The translations under genes and the position numbers were made by a program. DNA of 64,000 nucleotides. It comes from Blautia pseudococcoides. Lineage in GTDB: Bacteria; Bacillota; Clostridia; Lachnospirales; Lachnospiraceae. Shown in pieces: positions 26,917 through 35,289 of this stretch. The stretch's first letter is position 1; every line of letters starts with the position of its first letter. The notes under the pieces are model-generated. The model saw nothing but the letters and a program-made list of their open reading frames with translations. It did not search any database and had not been told where the DNA came from. Where the stretch lies: assembly GCF_001689125.2 (NCBI RefSeq), contig NZ_CP015405.2, positions 215,001-279,000 of the forward strand. Direction: 5' to 3'.

Positions 26917-27486
26917 ATGGATGGAACGGACCTGGCAAAAATAGTTATGAATCCGGTGAGAATGCGGATCGCCCAGTATCTTCTTCTCCATGAACACGGC
27001 ACAACCGTGCAGATTGGGGAAGAGTTGAGCGACGTGCCAAAGGCCAGCCTGTACAGGCATATGAGGATCCTGGAGGATGCGGGGCTGATACAGGTGGTGC
27101 AGGAGAACAAAAAACGGGGAACTGTGGAGAAGGTTTATAAGCTCAATCAGGATAACCCTTTGGACAGCAAGGAACCGGGGAAAGAGGAGATCGGACAGCT
27201 TATACACAGCTCCCTTTTAGGGATCATGGGGGAATTCCAGCGGTATCTGAAGAGAGATGATGTGGATCCGCGGAAGGATATGATATCTCTGTCATCTGTG
27301 GTTCTTCTTTTGTCAGACGAAGAATTTCAGGAGTTTTTTGGAAAGCTGGGGGAACTCTACAGCAGTGTTCTGGATCATCAGCCGGACGGGAAGCGGAAGC
27401 CGAGAAAACTGACCCTTATCTCATCCCCTGTAACAGAAGAAAAGAAAAAGAAAGAAGGCCTGGGCCGGGAGGAAAGAAAATGTTAG
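26917..27486 (+). CDS. ArsR-like winged-helix transcriptional regulator
   Basis: The 189-residue protein has an N-terminal winged helix (residues 5-75; NPVRMRIAQYLL; KASLYRHMRILEDAGLIQVVQE) and a charged C-terminal part, like HTH_20/ArsR regulators fused to a small ligand region. It likely represses its own operon. The start at 26917 has GGGAGG 8 nt upstream. It overlaps the ATPase gene by 7 bp. Confidence 0.8.
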   Translation: MDGTDLAKIVMNPVRMRIAQYLLLHEHGTTVQIGEELSDVPKASLYRHMRILEDAGLIQVVQENKKRGTVEKVYKLNQDNPLDSKEPGKEEIGQLIHSSLLGIMGEFQRYLKRDDVDPRKDMISLSSVVLLLSDEEFQEFFGKLGELYSSVLDHQPDGKRKPRKLTLISSPVTEEKKKKEGLGREERKC

Positions 27487-28199
27487 AGATCAGAAATTTT
27501 TCAAAGACTTATAAAGGTGGAAAGCGTGCGGTCAGTGACCTGAACCTGCATGTGGAGGCTGGGGATATCTACGGTTTTATCGGACATAACGGGGCAGGCA
27601 AGAGTACCACCATAAAGGCAGTGGTAGGTGTTCTGGAATTCGAGGAGGGCGAGATCCTGATTGACGGCAGGGATATCAGGAAGTCACCTGTGGAATGTAA
27701 GCAGATACTGGCTTATATTCCGGATAATCCTGATCTGTATGAGCATTTAACAGGAATCCAGTACCTGAATTTTGTAGGTGACATTTACGGGGTTGGGGCA
27801 AAAGAGAGGAAAGACCTGATCCAGAAATACGGTGATATGCTGGAAATCACCAGCAGCCTTGGGGACTTGATCTCTTCCTATTCCCATGGAATGAAACAGA
27901 AGACAGCCCTTATCTCCGCACTGATCCACAAACCTAAACTCATGGTGCTGGATGAGCCGTTTGTAGGGCTTGACCCCAAGGCAACCCATACACTGAAGGA
28001 AGTCATGCATGAGATGTGTGAGAACGGCAGCGCGATCTTTTTTTCCACCCATGTTCTGGATGTTGCGGAGAAACTTTGTAATAAGATAGCGATCATCAAG
28101 GGCGGAAGCCTGATGGTGGCAGGCACCACGAAAGAGCTGACCCAGGAGGAATCTCTGGAAAGCCTGTTCCTGGAGGTGATCGACCATGACAAAGAGTAA
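27480..28199 (+). CDS. ABC transporter ATP-binding protein
   Basis: The 239-residue ATPase has Walker A GHNGAGKST, signature variant YSHGMKQKTALI and Walker B LMVLDEPFVGLD, followed by FSTHVLDVA. It is an ABC-2 export type. It overlaps the regulator before it and the permease after it, so all three are one coupled operon. Confidence 0.9.
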   Translation: MLEIRNFSKTYKGGKRAVSDLNLHVEAGDIYGFIGHNGAGKSTTIKAVVGVLEFEEGEILIDGRDIRKSPVECKQILAYIPDNPDLYEHLTGIQYLNFVGDIYGVGAKERKDLIQKYGDMLEITSSLGDLISSYSHGMKQKTALISALIHKPKLMVLDEPFVGLDPKATHTLKEVMHEMCENGSAIFFSTHVLDVAEKLCNKIAIIKGGSLMVAGTTKELTQEESLESLFLEVIDHDKE

Positions 28200-29751
28200 A
28201 TGCTGGCTGCTTTTTAAGACCCAGATGAAAAATGAATTCGGCAGGAGCCTGAAATCCAAGGGGCGTAAAATAACCTTCTTTGCGGTAGGCCTGGTTGTAT
28301 TGATGATTGCCTTTTACGCCTATATGCTTGCCTACGGCCTGGGAAGCATGGGAATGGAAGAAGTGATCCCCAGCTACGGCGTTGCCATCACAGGGCTGAT
28401 CACCTTGTTCTTTACCGCGCTCAAGACAAACGGGGTATTGTTTGCCTATAAGGAATATGACATGATGATGTCCTTTCCGGTGAAAACCAGCACGGTGATA
28501 GCCAGCCGATTTCTGACTATGTATGTGCTGAACCTGCTTCTGACAGCGGTTGTCCTGATCCCTATGGGGGTCGGATATGCGCTCTATGCAGTCCCGGGTG
28601 TGGGATTTTATCCGGAATGGATACTGGGGATACTGGCAGCACCGCTGATCCCCACCACGCTTGCGGCTCTGCTTGGCACACTTATCATTCTCTTTTCATC
28701 CAGATTTAAATATGCAAACGCGGTGGTTACAGTGATTTCCATTGCCGCCACACTTGCGGTGCTGGTGCTGTCTATGGGAATGGGACAGTTTGCGGAAGAT
28801 CTGGATATGAGCCAGATCCATTCTATCATTGAAATGATCCTGGAGCAGGTCCACAGGCTCTATCCGCCTGCAGCCCTGTTTTTCCACGGGATCGTCAGGG
28901 GAGATATTGTGGATATGGCCGGCTTTTTATTGGGGTCCCTTTTGTGGTTTTATCTTTTTGTAAAGCTGATATCCCCGGTTTATAAAAGGCTGAACACCTC
29001 ACTGGTGACTTATCATTCCCGTTCAGATTATAAGCTGACAGAGCTGAAGGCATCATCCCAGATAAATGCCCTCTACCGGAAAGAATTGAAACGCTTCTTT
29101 TCCTCCACGATCTACTGCCTGAATATGGGGATGGGGTGTCTGATGACCCTTGTTCTTACAGTTGCCATGACCTTTATAAGCAGTGAACAGCTTGACGCAA
29201 TGACAGGGATCCCCAACATGACAGAAATGGTATCCAGGGTTCTGCCATTTGCAGTCAGCGCTTTGCTGTCCATGAGCTGTACTACCTGTATTTCCCTGTC
29301 ATTGGAGGGTAAGAACCTGTGGATATTAAAATCCATGCCCATTGATGATATGACCATTTGCAAAAGCAAGATTTTAATGAACCTTACCCTGCAGATCCCG
29401 GCTGCTCTGCTGGCGGCCCTGGTCATCAATATCCGGTTCCCCCTGACACTGTCCATGAGGATCCTCATGTTTGCAACCCCTGTGGTGTGTGCGCTTTTTA
29501 ATACCCTGTGGGGGATGTTCATCAATCTGAAAATGCCGGATTACAACTGGACTTCCGAGACTGTACTGGTGAAGCAGAGTCTGCCGGCTATGGCAGGTAT
29601 GCTGGGCGGACTTGTGGGAGGCATAATTCCGGTGCTGGCTGTTTTGGTGTTACAGAAAATAGATGCAGGCCTGCTTACAGCAGCCATCACAGCAGTTGTT
29701 CTGCTGGGCGCCTGGGGACTTTGGGGGCAGATCAAAAAATCAAAGATTTGA
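28186..29751 (+). CDS. ABC-2 type permease
   Basis: The 521-residue membrane protein has about 12 hydrophobic segments arranged as two sets of six. A central hydrophilic region (YHSRSDYKLTELKASSQINALYRKELKRFFSS) and the permease-like segment SLEGKNLWILKSMPI are visible. It is the membrane partner of the overlapping ATPase; the substrate is unknown. Confidence 0.85.
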   Translation: MTKSKCWLLFKTQMKNEFGRSLKSKGRKITFFAVGLVVLMIAFYAYMLAYGLGSMGMEEVIPSYGVAITGLITLFFTALKTNGVLFAYKEYDMMMSFPVKTSTVIASRFLTMYVLNLLLTAVVLIPMGVGYALYAVPGVGFYPEWILGILAAPLIPTTLAALLGTLIILFSSRFKYANAVVTVISIAATLAVLVLSMGMGQFAEDLDMSQIHSIIEMILEQVHRLYPPAALFFHGIVRGDIVDMAGFLLGSLLWFYLFVKLISPVYKRLNTSLVTYHSRSDYKLTELKASSQINALYRKELKRFFSSTIYCLNMGMGCLMTLVLTVAMTFISSEQLDAMTGIPNMTEMVSRVLPFAVSALLSMSCTTCISLSLEGKNLWILKSMPIDDMTICKSKILMNLTLQIPAALLAALVINIRFPLTLSMRILMFATPVVCALFNTLWGMFINLKMPDYNWTSETVLVKQSLPAMAGMLGGLVGGIIPVLAVLVLQKIDAGLLTAAITAVVLLGAWGLWGQIKKSKI

Positions 29752-29787
29752 TATTCTGCCTCACCAGAAAAAGGATGCTACTGTTCA

Positions 29788-29895
29788 AGTCAAGGGACTC
29801 CGCATTGTCAGGCAGATCGTGGAGGCAGTGTGGAATTTGTAAAAAAGGAATGGGAGGATGGATACGCAGCAGAGATCCATATGCAGACAGACGCC
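29788..29895 (+). pseudogene. Histidine kinase C-terminal fragment
   Basis: About 36 codons resemble the end of a sensor kinase ATPase domain: KGLRIVRQIVE, then after a one-base shift GGSVEFVKKEWEDGYAAEIHMQTD. No start or phosphoacceptor remains. It suggests that a two-component system once stood next to this ABC operon. Confidence 0.5.
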
Positions 29896-29913
29896 CGGAA
29901 TGGTGTTCCGGGC
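29893..29913 (+). terminator. Perfect hairpin followed by a T-rich stretch
   Basis: GCCCGGAA pairs with TTCCGGGC across a 5-nt loop. A T-rich tract begins 17 bp later, so termination here is possible but not classical. Confidence 0.45.
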
Positions 29914-29926
29914 ATCTGGGCAGAAA

Positions 29927-30133
29927 TTATTTTTCTTTTTTCTTTTCTTTTTGAGTATTTTCCATGGATGCGGGATAATTGTTTCCGTTGTTATTGCCGC
30001 AGCTAATGCCTTTCCTTACGGGAGCGAAAAGAAATCCTTTGATAACGCCCAGATAAAAGAAACAGTGGATCATCAGGATTTTTTCTGCAAGTGTCCAGTC
30101 TCTTTTGAAGAACTCTTTGATTTTTTCTAACAT
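29927..30133 (-). CDS. Small single-span membrane protein, 68 residues
   Basis: The product MLEKIKEFFKRDWTLAEKIL has one hydrophobic segment (LMIHCFFYLGVIKGFLFAPV) and a polar, lysine-rich tail. The start at 30133 is preferred to the longer frame (30304) because AAAGGAG precedes it and the upstream region overlaps the next gene. Its position behind the APH-like gene suggests co-transcription. The function is unknown. Confidence 0.55.
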   Translation of the reverse strand: MLEKIKEFFKRDWTLAEKILMIHCFFYLGVIKGFLFAPVRKGISCGNNNGNNYPASMENTQKEKKKEK

Positions 30134-30227
30134 AGCGCAGTGATCTCCTTTGATAAATTTGGGTGAATAGTAATGGTTCTGTTTTTCAGTATAAGGTATA
30201 AAAGGAGTAATGTAAACGGGAGCAGCG

Positions 30228-31193
30228 TCAGAATAGATAATGCAATACTCTGTTGTAGCCGTTTTTATACTGCTCCGCCTGATTGTACTCGGCTTTTCCC
30301 ACATAAGTGTCGATCAGGTCGTAAACAAGGTTGTAGTATTTTCTGCGTTCTGTTCTCTCGGGAGAAAGATAAGCAGCTTTGTCTATCTGATAGCCCTCCA
30401 GAAAACTATCAGTGATCATCCATCCTGAGGCCATTTCAAAGTCAGGGTCACCCCATATTGCCCGGTCTCCGTCTATAATTGCAGCTAGGCTCCAGGAATC
30501 CTTGTTCATTTTCAACAGCAGGTTACCTTCCCAGAGGTCTGTGTGAACCAGGCATGGAAGGGTGATCTTATCAAACAGCGGCTTATTTTCGGAGAACAGG
30601 GAGAGGATTGCATCCGCTTCCTGCCGGGTAAAGGCATTGTGATTTACAGAGCGTTCCAGAATGTCAGAGACATAGTGGTGCAGAAAAGCATACCAGGACG
30701 TAAAACCACGGTCATGCATACAGTCATAGATACATCCGAACTGCCGGGAAGTGATGCTGTGCATGACTGCCGCTAACCGGCCTGCCTCCTTATGAAGACT
30801 TTTCTTTTCCTCTTCGGGAAGACCTGCTTTTAACAGGACTGTGCTGTCCAAATATTCCGTCAGCATAAAATCCCTGCCCAGCAGACTGTGGGTTGTGTCT
30901 GTGACCAGGATGCGGGGACAGGGAATGTCATGGCTTTCAAATAGCTCGTATACATGGGCTTCCGCTTCCATCAGATGCTCCTCAAAACCAAGAAGCAGGT
31001 GACGGTTTACCGGACCAAGGCGGAGAATGACCTTTTTATTGTCGGGGCCGCAGACTAATTGGTATGTGGTATTAAAAAGTCCGCCTTCCATGAGCCGGGC
31101 TTCCCTGATGTCCCGTGTGTTAAGGTGGCGGGAGGTGATTCTTTTCATATCTTCCGGGGTGATCTCCCGGAAAAGGCTGCTTTCTGTATTCAT
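30228..31193 (-). CDS. Aminoglycoside phosphotransferase-family kinase
   Basis: The 321-residue APH-fold protein has the Brenner motif CLVHTDLWEGNLLL near residue 225 and the metal site AAIIDGDRAIWGDPDFEMA near 250, so it should phosphorylate a small-molecule hydroxyl using ATP or GTP. The family includes choline, homoserine and fructosamine kinases as well as antibiotic enzymes, so resistance is not implied. The start at 31193 is favoured: the AGGAGG site is 11 nt from it but only 2 nt from the other candidate (31202). Confidence 0.8.
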   Translation of the reverse strand: MNTESSLFREITPEDMKRITSRHLNTRDIREARLMEGGLFNTTYQLVCGPDNKKVILRLGPVNRHLLLGFEEHLMEAEAHVYELFESHDIPCPRILVTDTTHSLLGRDFMLTEYLDSTVLLKAGLPEEEKKSLHKEAGRLAAVMHSITSRQFGCIYDCMHDRGFTSWYAFLHHYVSDILERSVNHNAFTRQEADAILSLFSENKPLFDKITLPCLVHTDLWEGNLLLKMNKDSWSLAAIIDGDRAIWGDPDFEMASGWMITDSFLEGYQIDKAAYLSPERTERRKYYNLVYDLIDTYVGKAEYNQAEQYKNGYNRVLHYLF

Positions 31194-31327
31194 TTGTTTC
31201 ATTTCCTCCTTTGGGAGCTGTCTCCGATGACCTTTTTGATCCGGCGTCCGGAGCAGAGATTTTAACTTATCATATAAAATGTGTGAGGGACTGCCCAGTG
31301 TAAAAATTCCAGTTTTACCATCTAAAC

Positions 31328-31356
31328 TTGATATATAAAAATGGGCAGGGTATAAT
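31328..31356 (+). promoter_or_regulatory. Consensus sigma-A promoter for the DUF1349 gene
   Basis: TTGATA (31328-31333) and TATAAT (31351-31356) are 17 bp apart, about 88 bp before the start. CTGCCCA and TGGGCAG form an inverted pair around the -35 region. Confidence 0.75.
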
Positions 31357-31443
31357 AAGAATCATTATGCGGAATTTACTGGGTTTGAGCTGATCTTAGG
31401 TATATAAAGTTCACACTACCAAAGGGATAGGGGAGGAAATAAA

Positions 31444-32049
31444 ATGAATTTAAAAGAGTTTAAATGGACGCGTAAGCCAAAGAGCTATAAAATATGTGAT
31501 GATAAAATTGAAATTGTAACAAAACCCCATACGGATTTGTGGCAGAGAACTTATTATCATTTTCAAAATGATAATGCCCCGGTTTTACAGCTTGAAACGG
31601 ATGAAAAATATTTTAGTTTTGTTGTAAAAGCAGATTTTGCAGAAAGTCATCATAGATTTGATCAATGCGGTGTCGTTATGTATCTGGACAGCGAAAACTG
31701 GTTAAAAGGCTCTATAGAGTATGAAAATGAAGCATACCAGCATCTGGGAAGTGTTGTAACCAATCATGGATATTCGGATTGGGCTACTACCGCTATAGAT
31801 GCTTCTGTTAAATCCATGTGGTATCGTTTAAGCAGAAGAGAAGATGATTATTGTATAGAGTGTTCTTTTGACGGGATTACTTTTAGCCAGATGAGAGTGT
31901 GCCATATGTTTAAGGGCGGGGAAAAAGTTGCCTTTGGCATTTATGCCTGTTCCCCGGAAGACTCTTCCTTTAAAGCAGTTTTCACTCATATGCAAATCAT
32001 GGAATGCCAGTGGAAAGCACATGATGGACAGCAGCCGGATATGGATTAA
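31444..32049 (+). CDS. DUF1349 concanavalin-like protein
   Basis: The 201-residue cytoplasmic protein has the DUF1349 pattern. It opens with FKWTRKPKSYKICDDKIEIVTKP, then has DLWQRTYYHF, a central QCGVVMYLDSENWLKGSIEYE and WYRLSRREDDYCIECSFDG. Family members fold as beta-sandwiches of uncertain, possibly carbohydrate-related role. GGGGAGG lies 7 nt before the ATG. It is monocistronic and more AT-rich than its neighbours, perhaps recently acquired. Confidence 0.8.
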   Translation: MNLKEFKWTRKPKSYKICDDKIEIVTKPHTDLWQRTYYHFQNDNAPVLQLETDEKYFSFVVKADFAESHHRFDQCGVVMYLDSENWLKGSIEYENEAYQHLGSVVTNHGYSDWATTAIDASVKSMWYRLSRREDDYCIECSFDGITFSQMRVCHMFKGGEKVAFGIYACSPEDSSFKAVFTHMQIMECQWKAHDGQQPDMD

Positions 32050-32248
32050 AGGGTAAAAACGGAGCTGTACACCACCTTATAATTTAAATGTAGGACAGGG
32101 CTGTCGCACGTTTTAGTGCTTCAGCCCCTTTAAAGAACCGGATTATTCAATGCCCGATTTGATGGATGAAATGATATTATATTCACGGTACAATATATGT
32201 AGAGTTCGTTGGGGGAATATTCCCATGCGGCCTGGTGCATCTGAATTT

Positions 32249-32360
32249 TCACATGAAACCGTAGTCCTGATATAACTGCATCCGATCATCTTTGTTCTCT
32301 GCCGCATGAAGGATTTTATCCAACCCATTTTCTGCCGCCAGCTTTTCCACTACTTTTTCA
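32249..32360 (-). pseudogene. C-terminal fragment of an unrecognised gene
   Basis: A minus-strand frame ends KVVEKLAAENGLDKILHAA, then ENKDDRMQLYQDYGFM and a stop. It has no start and is cut at exactly the edge of the repeat at 32361. The rest of 32050-32660 holds no intact gene. Confidence 0.35.
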
Positions 32361-32403
32361 TACGGTCAGCGCAGTAAATGCGCAGACCTGTCTGAACTGT
32401 TAC
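32361..32403. repeat. Dispersed repeat, copy with the TACGGTCAGCGC core
   Basis: The 21 bp at 32361-32381 are the exact reverse complement of 40725-40745. The segment ends with TCTGAACTGTTAC (32391-32403), the reverse of the GTAACAGTTCAG end seen at 13257 and 35058. Confidence 0.6.
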
Positions 32404-32408
32404 TTAAA

Positions 32409-32519
32409 ATGACCATCTATGAACCAACATCGGCAATGTGGCGGGAGAGGATTGAGGAACTTTAAACAGCGCCGGGAATGGTGCTGCCGCTGTGTGAGGA
32501 AATCCGAAAGCTGACTTGA
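32409..32519 (+). pseudogene. Short relic with an in-frame stop
   Basis: The frame reads MTIYEPTSAMWRERIEEL, stop, TAPGMVLPLCEEIRKLT, stop. It looks like the C-terminal end of a former enzyme with a nonsense change. The family is not recognised. Confidence 0.3.
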
Positions 32520-32544
32520 CACTGGTCTGTGAGAGTGCTACACT
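32516..32544 (+). promoter_or_regulatory. Promoter of the three-gene ABC-2 operon
   Basis: TTGACA (32516-32521) and TACACT (32539-32544) are exactly 17 bp apart, about 115 bp before the first start codon. A small hairpin (CTTTCC/GGAAAG, about 32552-32571) lies in the leader. Confidence 0.65.
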
Positions 32545-32660
32545 AAAATTCCTTTCCAAAGGATCGGAAAGCTCTACCACGGGTTTCCCTGGCAAAATCC
32601 AGGGATATAGTGACCGCTTGGCAAGATATTTTTAATATTACTACCAGGAGGAAAAACAAA

Positions 32661-33449
32661 ATGATCGAAGTGCAGCATCTGTGCAAAACCTTCCGCGTGG
32701 CAAAGCGCGGTGCAGGATTTGGACAGGCAGTAAAGACTCTGTTCCATCGGGAATATGAGGAAGTGAAGGCGCTGGATGACGTCTCCTTTTCCATCAGGGA
32801 GGGAGAAATGGTTGGGTATATTGGCCCAAACGGCGCGGGAAAGTCATCTACCATTAAAATCCTCAGCGGAATCCTTACTCCGGACAGCGGCGTGTGCCGG
32901 ATCAGCGGAAAGGTTCCCTGGAAGGACCGTACGGCTCACGTAAAGGATATCGGTGTTGTCTTTGGACAGCGGACGCAGCTTTGGTGGGATGTGCCGGTCA
33001 TGGATTCTTATGAGCTTCTGAAGGACATTTACAGCATATCTAATGACACATATCAGTCCAATCTGGAGGAGCTTACTTCCCTGCTGAATTTATCAGAACT
33101 GCTGAAAACACCGGCCAGACAGTTGTCCCTGGGCCAAAGAATGCGCTGTGAGATCGCGGCATCTCTGCTTCACAGCCCCAAGATTTTGTTTCTTGACGAA
33201 CCCACCATTGGACTGGATGCAGTGTCAAAGCTGGCGGTGCGGGATTTTATTGTGAAATGCAATGAGAAATATCATACCACCGTCATCCTGACCACCCACG
33301 ATATGCAGGACATTGAAGCGCTGACAAACAGAATTATTCTCATTGGCAAAGGGAAGATCCTGCTGGACGGTACCCTTTTTGATATACCGGGAGTGGGAAA
33401 GGGGTTGGACCAGGCAGTGGCGGATTTATACCGTCGTTTCCGTATATAA
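32661..33449 (+). CDS. ABC-2 transporter ATP-binding protein
   Basis: The 262-residue ATPase has Walker A GPNGAGKSS, signature LSLGQRMRCEIAASLL and Walker B ILFLDEPTIGLDAVSK, with TTHDMQDIE after it. It belongs to the NatA-like subgroup paired with two unlike permeases. The start at 32661 has AGGAGG 9 nt upstream. It is first in an operon with both permeases. Confidence 0.9.
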   Translation: MIEVQHLCKTFRVAKRGAGFGQAVKTLFHREYEEVKALDDVSFSIREGEMVGYIGPNGAGKSSTIKILSGILTPDSGVCRISGKVPWKDRTAHVKDIGVVFGQRTQLWWDVPVMDSYELLKDIYSISNDTYQSNLEELTSLLNLSELLKTPARQLSLGQRMRCEIAASLLHSPKILFLDEPTIGLDAVSKLAVRDFIVKCNEKYHTTVILTTHDMQDIEALTNRIILIGKGKILLDGTLFDIPGVGKGLDQAVADLYRRFRI

Positions 33450-33462
33450 GGGGGCGGTGTAT

Positions 33463-34266
33463 ATGAAAAAGTATCTGTCTTTTTTCCGGCTCCGTTTCTC
33501 CATGGGGCTTCAGTACCGTGCCGCAGCGGCAGCCGGGGTCGTGACTCAGTTTGCTTGGGGAGGCATGGAAGTGCTGGTATTCCGTGCATTTTACCGGGCA
33601 GACCCAGGGGCTTTTCCCATGACGCTGCAGGCGACCTGTTCCTACATATGGCTTCAGCAGGCATTTCTGGCCCTGTTCATGGCCTGGCTTATGGAAAATG
33701 AAATCTTTGACTGTATCAGAAACGGCAATGTCTCCTATGAGATGTGCCGCCCTCTGGATATTTATAACATGTGGTTTACAAGAAGTGTGGCCAACCGTGT
33801 TTCAAAGGCAGTTCTGCGGTGTATGCCTATTTTGTTTGTAGCTGCAGTGGTTCCCGCCCCTTATGGCATAACACTGCCTGTTTCCCCGGAGGCAGCCGTT
33901 TTGTTTGCGGCGGGTATGGTGTTGGGAGTGCTGGTAGTGACAGCGTTCTGTATGCTTGTGTATGTGATCACCTTTTTCACCATTTCACCGGATGGGGTGC
34001 GGATGGTGGCAGTCTCGGCAGTGGAACTGCTGGCCGGAAGTATCATACCCATTCCCTTCTTCCCGGATTCTGTGAGAAAGATTCTGGAACTGCTGCCCTT
34101 TGCAGCCATGCAGAATGTGCCTCTTCGTATTTACAGCGGGGATCTGGCAGGAGAGGCGGCAGTAACTGCGCTTTTGCTGCAGGTATTCTGGCTGGTAGTT
34201 CTGGTTCTTATGGGAAAGCTTCTGATGCGCAGGGCAGAGAAGAAGATTTCCGTGCAGGGAGGGTGA
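33463..34266 (+). CDS. ABC-2 family permease, first of two
   Basis: The 267-residue membrane protein has six hydrophobic segments and family landmarks GNVSYEMCRPLDIYNMWF and a late PFAAMQNVPLRIYSG. It lies 13 bp behind the ATPase gene. The start at 33463 follows a G-rich site. With the next gene it forms a heterodimeric channel; the substrate is unknown. Confidence 0.85.
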   Translation: MKKYLSFFRLRFSMGLQYRAAAAAGVVTQFAWGGMEVLVFRAFYRADPGAFPMTLQATCSYIWLQQAFLALFMAWLMENEIFDCIRNGNVSYEMCRPLDIYNMWFTRSVANRVSKAVLRCMPILFVAAVVPAPYGITLPVSPEAAVLFAAGMVLGVLVVTAFCMLVYVITFFTISPDGVRMVAVSAVELLAGSIIPIPFFPDSVRKILELLPFAAMQNVPLRIYSGDLAGEAAVTALLLQVFWLVVLVLMGKLLMRRAEKKISVQGG

Positions 34267-34270
34267 GAGG

Positions 34271-35056
34271 ATGGGATATTTGCGGTTATATAAAAAGTAT
34301 CTGCAGATCCAGATACAGAGCATGATGCAGTACAAAGCCTCCTTTTGCCTTACGGCTGTGGGGCAGTTTCTGGTGTCCTTCAATGTGTTTCTGGGTGTGT
34401 ATTTTATGTTTCAGAGATTCCATGAGGTGGAGGGATTTACATACAGCCAGGTGCTTCTGTGTTTTGCGGTCACACTGATGGAGTTTTCTCTGGCGGAAGC
34501 TTTTGCCAGAGGGTTTGATACCTTTTCCTCCACGATCAGCAACGGGGAGTTTGACAGGATCATGGTGCGGCCGAGAAATGAGATCTTCCAGGTGCTGGCA
34601 GGCAGGATCGAGCTTACCAGGATCGGAAGAATGCTGCAGGCAGTGGTGATGTTTGCATACGGGATCGCCAAAAGCCATGTGGAGTGGACATGGGATAAAG
34701 TGCTGACTGTGGTGTTCATGCTGCTTGGAGGGACTGGGGTTTTTACCGGGATTTTTCTGATTTACGCGGCAGTCTGTTTCTTTACCATCGAAGGGCTGGA
34801 ATTTATGAATGTGCTTACAGACGGGGCACGGGAATATGGAAAATATCCGGTTGCCATTTATGGAAAGAGAGTTTTACAGTTCTGTACTTTTGTTGTGCCC
34901 TATGCGCTGATCCAGTATTATCCGCTTTGTTATATATTGGAGCAGGACAGCAGAAGATTTTATATGTTCCTGCCGCTTTTGGGAGGTGTTTTTCTGCTGC
35001 CTTGTTTTGTTCTGTGGAAGATAGGGGTGAGGCATTATAAGTCGGTAGGGAGCTGA
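34271..35056 (+). CDS. ABC-2 family permease, second of two
   Basis: The 261-residue membrane protein has six hydrophobic segments and the matching landmark NGEFDRIMVRPRNEIFQVL. It begins 4 bp after the first permease with a GAGAGG ribosome site. The ATPase plus two-permease set is an established export arrangement. Confidence 0.85.
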   Translation: MGYLRLYKKYLQIQIQSMMQYKASFCLTAVGQFLVSFNVFLGVYFMFQRFHEVEGFTYSQVLLCFAVTLMEFSLAEAFARGFDTFSSTISNGEFDRIMVRPRNEIFQVLAGRIELTRIGRMLQAVVMFAYGIAKSHVEWTWDKVLTVVFMLLGGTGVFTGIFLIYAAVCFFTIEGLEFMNVLTDGAREYGKYPVAIYGKRVLQFCTFVVPYALIQYYPLCYILEQDSRRFYMFLPLLGGVFLLPCFVLWKIGVRHYKSVGS

Positions 35057-35200
35057 GGTAACAGTTCAGCTTTTCTCTGTCCTGCGAGGTGCTGCCTTGT
35101 AATTGCAAGGCAATCCCGAGACAGCCACGCGCCAGACTGCGGTTTATGCAGTCTGTGTGCATGTTTTTGCTGCTATGAAGACGGAAGGCTGAATAGTAAC
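35057..35200. repeat. Structured intergenic repeat element with imperfect inverted ends
   Basis: GTAACAGTTCAGC (35058-35070) and GCTGAATAGTAAC (35188-35200) form imperfect inverted ends, 10 of 13 matching. Inside are two hairpins, GCCTTGTAATTGCAAGGC and CAGACTGCGG...TGCAGTCTG. No ORF is present. It looks like a small non-coding mobile or RNA-forming element. Confidence 0.55.
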
Positions 35201-35229
35201 GAGCTGAGTGATGCGCAGCAGAGTCCGGG

Positions 35230-35258
35230 TTTACTTTTTCTGCCGCCGGCGGTAGAAT
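35230..35258 (+). promoter_or_regulatory. Promoter for the PocR-AraC regulator
   Basis: TTTACT (35230-35235) and TAGAAT (35253-35258) are 17 bp apart, just beyond the repeat element. Confidence 0.5.
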
Positions 35259-35289
35259 AGGGATAAGAGCAAGAGTCCGGAGGAAGGAT

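Noticed and set aside
30228..31193. Aminoglycoside resistance gene
   Set aside because: The APH fold is clear, but the sequence does not point to a known resistance subfamily; only the kinase family is claimed.
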